DNA from: Aplidium turbinatum
Taxonomy: Eukaryota; Chordata; Ascidiacea; Aplousobranchia; Polyclinidae
Reading direction: 5' to 3'
Assembly (NCBI GenBank): GCA_918807975.1
Contig: OU964922.1
Location: forward strand, 16,666,329-16,730,328
DNA: 64,000 nucleotides
The notes under the pieces are model-generated. The model was not told the origin of the DNA. It did no database searches and saw nothing but the letters and a program-made list of their open reading frames with translations. A program made the translations under genes and the position numbers. Positions 55,610 to 64,000 of the stretch are shown in pieces; the first letter of the stretch is position 1, and every line of letters begins with the position of its first letter.

Positions 55610-57450
55610 TGATAGAGACGGTCTTCTTCTTTCATTTGAGACTAGATCAAATTTCAGGGCAGGTGGTGGAGAGCCAGGTGAGTGTAGCTTCGTCCAGCGT
55701 TGCTATACCATGCGTTCCATTTGGTGCCTTGTAGATGGGACATTCGAGAACGACATGATCAGCAGTTTGTTCCTCCGCGCCACATTCGCAGGCCGATAAG
55801 GGAGCCAGACCCCACTTGTGCATGTTGGAATGGAAGCGACCGACTCCGGCTCGGATTCTGTTGAGCTTGACCCAAGTCGGCCGAGGCAGGTCCATACCAG
55901 GGGGGCGTGCCACCGGGTGGGGTATAAAACCATGTAGTTTGATGTCGGTGGCGCACCACACTGCTTTTCAAGTATCTTCAATGAAGTGTGCTGCGCTGAT
56001 GGCATGATCGCTGAATGGATGTAGTAATTCAACAGCAGCTGGCACAAAAGGGTGTCTTGACTTTAGTTTCCGGCGAGATTCCTGAGGTGGGATGTTGAGT
56101 TTTGCATAAAGAAAGTGGTTAGGATCCCCCGCCCGGCAAGCCAGGTGTATGATGGCTCCCTTTCGGCGGAGCTCAGCAGTTTGGATGCCTGCAAGGATTG
56201 GTAAATACTCTGTTGGAGTTGGGCGTAGGCAACCAGTCACAGTTCGCAATGCGTCGTTGATTGGGCTGTCGATGAGGCGGGTGTGGGCACTGCGGCACCA
56301 GGCAGGGGCGCAGTATTCAGCAGTGGAGTGAACCAGAGCCAGGGTTGCAGTGCGCAAGATGTCAGCACCTGCACCCCAAGTTGTGCCTGCCAGACGTCTC
56401 AGCAGGGCGACGCGAGATGTCAGCTTTTTGCGTAGTGACTGTAAACGGTATGTGAGTGACCTGTCAAGTGTAACCCCAAGGTATGTTGGTTCTGGGCAGG
56501 GCGGCATAATTTTGCCGTTAACGGTCACTTTCAGGTCACGTTTTGCCTCTCTGTTGCTGAGATGGAAGGCTGCCGTCACAGTTTTACTTTCGCTGAGCTT
56601 CAGTTTCCATTGATGAAGGTATCCAGATATGGCCGTCATGTCAGGGCTCAACGTCGTTTGTAATGATTGCCAGTCTTTCGCAGAGTACAAGATGGCCAAG
56701 TCATCAGCATATGCATATTTGTCAGATGTTGTTGATGGTAGGTCTTGCGTATAGACGTTGAAAAGGAGGGGAGCCAAGACTGGTCCCTGTGGGACACCGT
56801 TTTTGAGTCGCCGCCGTCTACTTGGTTTTCCGCTTCCGGTGGTAAGGGTAAAACTCCTGTTGTGAATGAGTTCCATGATCATTTTGACCATGTAGGGCTA
56901 CCTGTCAGGGAGTAGGCGGAGTAGCTTGTAGGCTAGGCCACGGTGCCAAACAGTGTCATAGGCTGCTGTTAGGTCGATAAAAACAGACCCCGCTTTCTTT
57001 TCTGCCGAGAAACTCTCCTCAATATCCTGAATTAGTAGTGTGACTTGGTCTACAGTTGACCTACGTGTCGGACAGGGACCTCAGAATACTGTACTTCAGA
57101 GATCCCTGGTGTCGGAAACCAGCTTGTTCTTTGGGAAGCAGTGGGTCGATTATTGGTTCGACACGGGCGTAGATCAGTCTCTCAAGGATCTTGAAAGGGA
57201 TGCAGAGCAAGGAGATGGGGCGATAGCTCTTTGCATCGTCTAGTGAATTGTTTGGTTTAGGGATCGCGACGACCAGAGATCTTCTCCATACTTTAGGAAT
57301 CTTAAGGCGGCGCAGGCAGGACGACAGGAAATCGCATAACCAGGACTTTAGAACATAACCAACGTGCATGATAAGCTCTGGACAATGTGGACATATCCTA
57401 TCTGGACCAGGGGCCTTACCAGGTTTTAGGTGCTTGCGGGCAGCATTAGA
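55610..57450 (-). pseudogene. 5'-truncated LINE, reverse transcriptase and C-terminus
   Basis: From high to low coordinates: KPGKAPGPDRICPHC-like start; PKVWRRSLVVAIPKPNNSLD and YRPISLLCIPFKILERLI (about 57290-57180); SVFIDLTAAYDTVWHRGLAY (about 56980); VPQGPVLAPLLFNVYTQDLP and KYAYADDLAILY (about 56720); and a C-terminal ACECGAEEQTADHVVLECPI (CxC...H...C). These are RT palm motifs with the YADD site and the Cys-rich tail seen in Jockey/CR1-type LINEs. At least one stop and two frame changes are present; endonuclease and ORF1 are missing. It differs from the LINE at 7616-11870. Confidence 0.88.
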
Positions 57451-60400
57451 TAGATAGAATTTTCATCAGGTAGTCAGACAGCCTTAATATAAATTCAAAT
57501 ATAAACAAAAAAACATTATACCTTAAATCAAATGGGCCTATATAAATGTTACCACATTGGTTACCCCGCACGTAAGTAGGTTTTTAAAAATAAAAAGTAA
57601 GTTTAACAAGATCACCAAACTATGAAGAATCTGGTAAGTACATTATTATACAAAATTGTATTTCTATGTAAAAAAATAAATAAAATAATATAACAACACG
57701 AGCTCATAATTATCTTCTCAAAGCATGTTAACAAACTTTCACGCGTTGGTTTGCCAACAATTTTTCTGCAGTTCATTGCAGCCTACTTTTTAAAGCACCA
57801 TGCCAGCAATTTATTGCTCTTTGTAACTGATTTTTGTTGTACGATTAATGGATGTAACGAAGCTAATTGTTCAGCGGCAGACAGCCCATGTAAACTGCCG
57901 ATGTCTACCATTTCAGTTTAAGCTGAAGTGCCATTTGCCAACTTTATTGTTTTTTAAACGTTGCTTAGATAAACTAATTGCCAACAAGTTGCCTTTGCAG
58001 GAAAACGTAATCATGTAATTTTTTGTAGAATTATCGCAGTTTCAAATGTAACTGAAATCCTTAGCTCATTTTAATATATTTTTTTTTATTTTTGCCTTAT
58101 ACTTACATGCAACCAGCATGGGAGATTGCAAGGTTCCAGCCTCAATTTTATTTTTATTCAGACGTGCACGTGCAGGCACAGCTCTGCAAAGCGTTATGGT
58201 GTCGCTTCCAAGCAACCATCCGTGAGTTTTGTGCGTCTTTTTACTCCGACAAGGAGAATCTCCAAATAGGAGAAATCATTGTGAAGACTTTGCTTCACAA
58301 CTTTGCCACCCTTATGTTCTCAGCTGAAGCATCAGTTTGTATAACTCTGTGGCGCAAAAACAGGGGAAATCATGCGAAGCCACCCATCGAGGTTGTTGTT
58401 TTCGTTAGCCCCAATTTTTTTTAATATTACTAGGAGCTAACATGATTTAAGAAACTTTGTTTAGCCACTTTGGCCGCTGTCTTTTGGTTTGCAATGGCAC
58501 TACTGTGCATGCACAATTTTTTTTTACCCTGACAATGGAACTTTTTGTGTAAGCTTGCTCGGCATTTTGGCCATTTCTTTGTCTCTTGAGTGTTCTGGTG
58601 CTGAAATCGACAAAACAGCATTATCCATCACACTTAAACTTTTACTCAGAAAAACAATCCATTGATGACATCACTCGCCTCGACTCAACTGACACTATAT
58701 AATTTCTTCCATCTGCATCGAAATATGGCTGATCAACGTTTAATAACCGTCTTGTAGCATATCGCTGAACAACCCACATAGTTGACTGTAAATCTTAGTG
58801 TTCACGTTGCCTGAACAGTTTTCGATTTTTTAGTTATGTTGCTGTATAACGTTTTTTTGTCAACAGTGCTATTATTACCACCAGTGATGTCACACGCTGT
58901 GAAAAGCAGTAGCATGAACTATCAGACCACGAAATTGAAACTGATCAACAACACAATCAATCAGTGACGTCATCCGCCGAACAGTCGATGGGCAGCTCAT
59001 GTGATTAAAAGCTGCAAATCTTTGCGTTTACATTACATTATTTTAATATTGTAATTACGTAATTTTTTACTGTAGTGTTTGTGTATTTTTAACAGCGCCA
59101 AGCTGTTGTTTTACGACGAATCACTTTAAAAATTGTCCACAATGGCCAGTCTACCATTCGTCCATTTGTTTATTTTGTAGTCTGTAGTTCCCGCAGATTT
59201 AGGTTATTTTTGTTTGTTCTAAATACATGTGTTTAACCATCCATGTAAAGCAGTTCCTTGCAGGAAAGTTACAGCTTCTTCCAGTATAGCCATCTCAAGT
59301 ACTTTGGAATGAGGTGCATCTCAGCCAATTGGCAATTCTTTTTCAAGTCGCTTGTAGGCTACAAGCTGGCCAATCTGCTTTTTAAAAGTTCTTGCCTACT
59401 CTGTAGGTTATATAAAATCATCGCAGGAAAAATGCAAATATCGCATTAATTTGACTGGACTATAGGCCTAGTGCACCTGTGTATCGCTTGCTGCCCTGTA
59501 CCGTAGGCTACCTAAAAAAATTATTTTTCCATCTACACACATTGGCCTATCATTTGCCCAGAAATGATAGGCCAATGTGTGTAGCTAGATTCATTAGCAA
59601 AATAGTAAGGTTGTAAGTACTCCTATACTGGCCTTCTGGTTCTTGTGTTTTTTTGTCCACAGAAGTTCTACAGAGTCTTCAGAAGTTTCTCCATCCTCTT
59701 CGACCAATCGCCATCTTTCGGTGAAGCGGTGGCCATGTGCTCCAACCAGTTGTTTTTTATATCAATATCTTGGACTGGATCGTCATGCTATTGTCTGATT
59801 ATTTATCTATTTTTCTAACATGCCAAATTGGATTTCTTTATCACTTTTGTTATGGTTTAACGTGTAAAACATATACACGGTAACCCAAATTTATCATATT
59901 ACTGTGACATGCCACTACTACTTTCCAGCTAGCGATGCCTGTCGTTTTTGCATTAATTCAACGTTTGCTAACGTTGGATCAGTGTGGAAGTGACGAGTTT
60001 AGCTGACTGGGTTTTAAAATTATCGCTTTATCAACGCAACTTTTATCAAAGCACGCTTGATATCTTCAAGACATAACTTCCCTGGGTATAATTGAATTTC
60101 CGAAAGATGATGATGTTGTTTTTGCTAGTTTGTTTTATTTGTTTTTGTCATTGTTTTCAATGTCGTCAAGTTAGGCCTTGCACGACTCACAAAATACAGT
60201 AGATAGGCTCTATGGTGCGTTGCGCTTGAAATGGCTTTGCAGTGGTAGGATTTCTTTGTGGGGTTTTCTTTGCCTGCCTTGCTCTTCTTGCTATGAGCTA
60301 AACGCATCAAGACGTGTTCCACTTAAGACCATCAGCACTCTTGATAACGCACCATGGCCGATCTTCATAGCAACTGTCCATACAAATCTTAAATATATCA

Positions 60401-60557
60401 GCTAAAGCTATGTGGGCTAATAAAGCTATAGCCTAAATTTATTTGTTTTTTTTTTGTTTATTAACATTTTCTTTTTTTTTTATTTTCTTATATCTTAAAT
60501 TTTTCTGAAAGTGTTGCAACCGTGCCAAATTTTTTTTTTCGGTCACAAGCACGTTTT
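57451..60557. other. Unassigned AT-rich sequence with one hairpin
   Basis: About 3.1 kb in which I recognise no gene or element. The longest frame (58092-58424, 110 codons) has no motif I know and weak composition, so I do not call it. The hairpin at 59533-59584 is the only structured item. Confidence 0.5.
59533..59584. repeat. Perfect 23-bp hairpin
   Basis: CTACACACATTGGCCTATC... pairs perfectly with its inverse over 23 bp around a 6-nt loop (GCCCAG). No flanking Drosha-like lower stem was checked; it could be a tiny foldback, a MITE remnant or a hairpin RNA. Confidence 0.8.
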
Positions 60558-60662
60558 TAACGTTCGCGTTTTGTCGCTTCTACCCTTTTCTCGACCTTTG
60601 CTATGTTGACGTGTATTGTTTTGATATGATGGTCAGAAATAAAAACAACTGAACTGAACCTA
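60558..60662 (+). repeat. Dispersed 3'-tail repeat, second copy
   Basis: Same orientation and sequence type as 2634-2737: AACGTTCGCGTTTTGTCGC ... GGTCAGAAATAAAAACAACTG, then AACTGAAC. Confidence 0.65.
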
Positions 60663-61134
60663 ACGTTTTGACTTCTGTTGCAAACCAAATTAAATGAATA
60701 ACTTGACATAACTTACCGATAATGATGTTCTTGCAAACAGTTCCCAAAACAAATTAAACTAGGCTATAGGCTTGCCTGATAGGCTACTCAGTTCTGTGAT
60801 ATTTAGGCTAGTAGGGGAGAACCTCCATCAATGGGACAAATTTTGCGTTTTGCTAATTTTTTTTAATTTTGTAACGAAATGCAGTGCTTTTTTTTACAAC
60901 ACTAATGCCAATGCATTTTTTTTCAAATAACGCTTGGTTTGATTTCATTATCTCCAGTGGTTTAGAAATAACGCGCAGTTTTTTAAGGTTAGGCTACTCA
61001 AAACGTCCCATTGTTGAATCTGGCTCCACCATTGGGACAGGCAATTTCTAACAATGGGACACAATTTATTATCTGTGTAAATGCACATTATAAACTTGAT
61101 ATTCACTTTGTTATTGATTATATTTACTGTAGTG

Positions 61135-62463
61135 CAGGGGTCACCAAATGGCGGCCCGCGGGCCGCATGCGGCCCGCCGCGCTGTATCGCTGCGGCCCGC
61201 GGAAGGTATCAGCGTACAAGTATAACCAAAAATACTTTTCTTGAGTAAAAAAGCACGAAGGCAGAAAATACTTTTCGGGAAGCATATTTTCGCTTTGCAT
61301 ATGATTCCACCGATCGATCAATCAGATTATAGTTCTAGGTGGGGGTTGCTTAAAGTTATACCAATGCGATGTCCAGCCACACTGTTTCCAGTGGTTGATT
61401 AAAACGTCTGTTTTCGAAATTGTCTGTGAGCATAGGGTCGCTTATTTTAAGTTTGCAAATGTCATGTAAACACTAGTGTGCGTTTCACCGTTATTGTGTT
61501 TCACGAGCAGTACTCCCTTTATACAAATTTTTGTTGGCAAAATAGGTCGGTGTGCCCACTCAATTTATAATAAATTGGCAAAATATTATATATAAATTTA
61601 GAGACTTTTTCTGATTGTATTATGAAAATATTTAGCTTAGTACTGAAAAACGTTTTTTTTAAAGAAATATGGAACGCTTCACGATTTTGCGTGTCATCCT
61701 TGCGCAGTGCGCAGGGCCATGCTAATCTTCTTTGTATCGTTCCAATTTTAGTATATGTTCTGCCGAAGCAAGTACTGCAAAATGCTGTTAATCAACAATT
61801 CTTGCCATGCTGATAAGCACCGCAAGTGAGAGTTGTCAATAATAAAAGAAAGACGGTTTCATAGACTCTCACAAAAAGGATGAAAAACCAACTCATTGCT
61901 ATTTTAGAGGGAAGACTGTTCATGAATTACGATAGAATTACGATTTTTCGGTGATTTCCACAAGCGTTTGATTCATGGTGCCTGGTTTCTTTCTCCCTGT
62001 TATTGGAACCTATTTTTCGCTGATATGTTAGCAGGTCACTATTGTTGCCTGTATTGCGATGTGTCAAACATTTCCTTGTTTACTGAAACTGTTAAATTGC
62101 AAGATATCTTTTGCGAAGCGAAGTAACAACACCACTCTTGCTTGGCGATGAATATTCTGATGAAACCGCTCGCCTCGCTATAAGTGCACAAAACAAGCGG
62201 CCTCGTTTATTAGGCATTGTTAAAAAAGTTAAAAGTGTTGTAAAAGGAGCTTGGCCTGGCAGTAGCGTTGTTCGATTAATTTTGTTGCTGCGGTATTCTA
62301 AGATAAATATTAACAACATGTAACGCTGGATAGGCCTACTGGGTACGAAATGCGTTCTTTTCTAGCATAAGAGTCAACCTACCTAACATTTTATTAGTGC
62401 GGCCCGCCACAGCTCTCCTTAGTGCCAAAGTGGCCCGCATGCAAAAAAGGTTGGTGACCCCTG
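61135..62463. mobile_element. hAT element, TSD CTGTAGTG, carrying a U6-like sequence
   Basis: The ends CAGGGGTCACCAAATGGCGG and AGGTTGGTGACCCCTG are inverted over 13 bp and flanked by the perfect 8-bp repeat CTGTAGTG (61127-61134 and 62464-62471). GCGGCCCGC motifs lie at both ends. It has no transposase frame. Confidence 0.93.
61664..61775 (-). ncRNA. U6 snRNA-like pseudogene
   Basis: The minus strand reads GTACTTGCTTCGGCAGAACA, TATACTAAAATTGGAACGAT, ACAAAGAAGATTAGCATGGC, CCTGCGC, GCAAGGATGACACGCAAA and CGTGAAGCGTTCCATATTTC, matching U6 almost throughout. U6 forms the catalytic core of the spliceosome. A 7-bp duplication (ACTGCGC) sits in the AGC/internal stem-loop region, the 5' end carries changes, the terminal T-run is imperfect, and I see no TATA or PSE upstream. 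It is therefore probably a retrotransposed copy carried by the hAT element rather than a working gene. Confidence 0.85.
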
Positions 62464-62705
62464 CTGTAGTGCATTAACAAAGTTTTCTAAATTTTTCTCA
62501 ACTTCATCATTCAAAATCTTTTTGACACCATAATGAGGTTGAAAACTTAGATTGCTTTTAAGATCATTATTTGCTTGGGCTCTTTTGTATGTGTCAACCC
62601 AGCTTTTCAATGTTTGGCTTGGTATGTCAAATTCTCTTGCTACAGGTCTATTTTTTCCGGTTTAAATTGCTTTTTCAACAACAGTTTTCATAGTTAAGGG
62701 ATCTG
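62464..62705 (-). pseudogene. Pogo-type transposase HTH (psq) domain fragment
   Basis: Minus-strand translation: MKTVVEKAI, then one stop, then TGKNRPVAREFDIPSQTLKS, WVDTYKRAQANNDLKSNLSF and ILNDEVEKNLENFVNAL. RPVAREFDIPSQTL is a psq-type helix-turn-helix recognition region, which binds transposon ends in pogo/Tigger transposases and their domesticated CENP-B-like relatives. The DDE catalytic domain is not found beyond the hAT insertion. Truncated, one stop seen. Confidence 0.7.
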
Positions 62706-63138
62706 TGTTTCCCTTTTTACGAATAAGTCGAGTTGATTTACAGTGTCCCATTGATGGGCAAGACCTGCTGTCCCATTGTAAGATGCCATCGGCAAATGCA
62801 AAAAAGATCAGCTAACTTCTTAAAGACTACTTCACTGACAACAGCGTTTTGTCCTAAGAACTGCCAGACATATAGACCATGCTTTTTCAACCTGCTTCGC
62901 CAAGTATGTACAAAAATATCTTCAAGACAAGTGACCTATCTTTTTTTACTTTGGGTATCAAAAACACAGTTGCTTTAACAAACCAGGCACGCATGCAAAT
63001 TGAAGGATCCCACCGTTGGTACAAGCGAAAGACTACATGGCGAATTGAAATTCGTCATATACGTTGTGCTTGCTTGATCAACCAAGCGTGGGAGACCAAG
63101 TGTCCCATTGTAGAATCGTCCCAATGATGGGGGTTCTA

Positions 63139-64000
63139 TGACACCCACATGTCGCCTAGAGTGCACATATCAATATTGTATAGTTTGATAAGCGTACGGT
63201 AAATTACTTAAGCTAACTAAATCGGGATTTTGAGTTTATTCAAATAGTTCGCGAGTTCTGATTGTTGCTCTGGCTAAACTTTTCTGGACAAGACCACAAC
63301 ACATATTATAATTTAAGTTACATTGATTATAAATATTTTAATACATAGAAATAGCCTGACACAAAGTAGTTAGGACCAGCCATATAAGCATGTGTCGATG
63401 CCCGCCGCGCATCTGAGTTGGTCTAGATGAAAATCCAACTGAATCAACTAAATCTAATTAACCCCCAACTGAACTCTGGCAAGCAAACACCTGCTTATAT
63501 GTCTGGTCTAGCCAATGAAATAATCAAATAGGGCCACATATGCGTTTTGTTGACCAATGAAATAATTGCAAGTAGCCTAGGCTACTGTACGAAAATTTAT
63601 ATAATTTATCATTCTGCACTTAATTAATTTAATCTGACGCAGATGTGATATCCTTCGAGTGATTTATGAGTAAGTCCGATATCTTTACAAAAGTTCCGGC
63701 ATATAAAGAGTAACCTAACAATTTACACACGATATCCTTAATTGCGAAGCCCCGATAGGTGATTTGGGGATAAAACAACAATTCTTTGTGCAGTCTTCTG
63801 GCCACGCTTCGCACGTATTTCCAATTCATCAATAGGCTCGTTTTTTCATGAAATTACTACTTGGTTAAGAAACACTAAAAATACTTTGATATAATGAGTC
63901 ACGCAGGCTATAATCTTTTCCAAACAACAATCCATCAAATTGTGATGTGGCTGATAATATGGGATTGTTACACTATACCCCACCTAGAATCTACGTCGAC
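63139..64000. other. Unassigned AT-rich sequence
   Basis: No gene or element border recognised in the last 860 bp of the window. Confidence 0.5.

Larger units (their letters stand above)
60814..63136 (-). mobile_element. Pogo-like DNA element with TA target
   Basis: The left end TAGGGGAGAACCTCCATCAA and the right end, inverted, TAGAACCCCCATCATTGGGA share AACC.CCATCA.TGGGAC and sit at TA (60812-60813 and 63137-63138). The motif AATGGGAC/GTCCCATT recurs near both ends (60998-61070; 62745-63120). A pogo-like DNA-binding domain is encoded on the minus strand (62464-62705). The hAT at 61135-62463 splits it. Confidence 0.68.

Noticed and set aside
58092-58424. Possible host gene of 110 codons
   Set aside because: No recognisable motif, no homologous frame nearby, and the composition matches flanking non-coding sequence.
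61664-61775. Functional U6 gene
   Set aside because: A 7-bp duplication in the core, 5' changes, an imperfect T-run and no upstream TATA/PSE make a working gene unlikely; it also lies inside a hAT element.

Overview
This 64-kb window looks like transposon-rich, gene-poor chromatin from an animal genome, probably a marine invertebrate. The mix of BEL/Pao, Ty3/gypsy of the Mag (K02A2.6-like) type, Penelope-like elements, tRNA-derived SINEs, two LINE types, many small hAT elements and long-TIR DNA transposons is typical of such genomes. A tunicate or similar deuterostome is a guess from word usage and the frequent TGACGTCA motif; I cannot prove it. I found no convincing host protein-coding gene, no CRISPR array and no intact tRNA gene. 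One U6 snRNA-like sequence is present and looks like a pseudogene.

Almost everything is elements inside elements, and many borders can be read exactly from terminal inverted repeats plus target-site duplications (TSDs). 0.5-7.6 kb: a cluster of small DNA transposons (hAT with 8-bp TSDs, one with a 9-bp TSD, one TA-flanked). 7.6-11.9 kb: a nearly full-length minus-strand LINE with ORF1 and ORF2. 12.05-13.75 kb: a hAT element carrying a complete SINE. 13.75-40.8 kb: remains of an old minus-strand BEL/Pao element, opened by a perfect 1.8-kb Penelope-like palindrome, hAT elements, a 12.6-kb DNA transposon (Element I, 20249-32892) and a 3.1-kb element made of inverted tandem arrays. Element I itself carries a SINE that was split by a younger plus-strand BEL/Pao copy (21764-29327, near-identical LTRs). 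41.4-54.0 kb: a minus-strand hAT transposase gene split by a young gypsy element, which is in turn split by a 4.9-kb DNA transposon (Element II, 44482-49397) and by a pogo-like and a TTAA-type MITE. 54.2-57.5 kb: a small hAT element and a 5'-truncated LINE. 57.5-64 kb: mostly unassigned AT-rich sequence plus a pogo-like element holding a hAT copy with the U6-like sequence.

The most interesting discovery is Elements I and II. Their long TIRs differ in sequence but both begin TAGTYCAG and both are flanked by 3-bp duplications (AAG; CCG). Both encode relatives of one protein family: an N-terminal Cys motif region, a FEN1/XPG-like PIN nuclease core (VVFDGY ... GDAD ... GEDTDLL) and a C-terminal TSO1/tesmin-like cysteine cluster. 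They also share a subterminal module which in Element II has been amplified into a 176-bp satellite with alternating 175/177-bp monomers. From memory this fits the Academ superfamily (the XPG-bearing branch), but that assignment needs a search.
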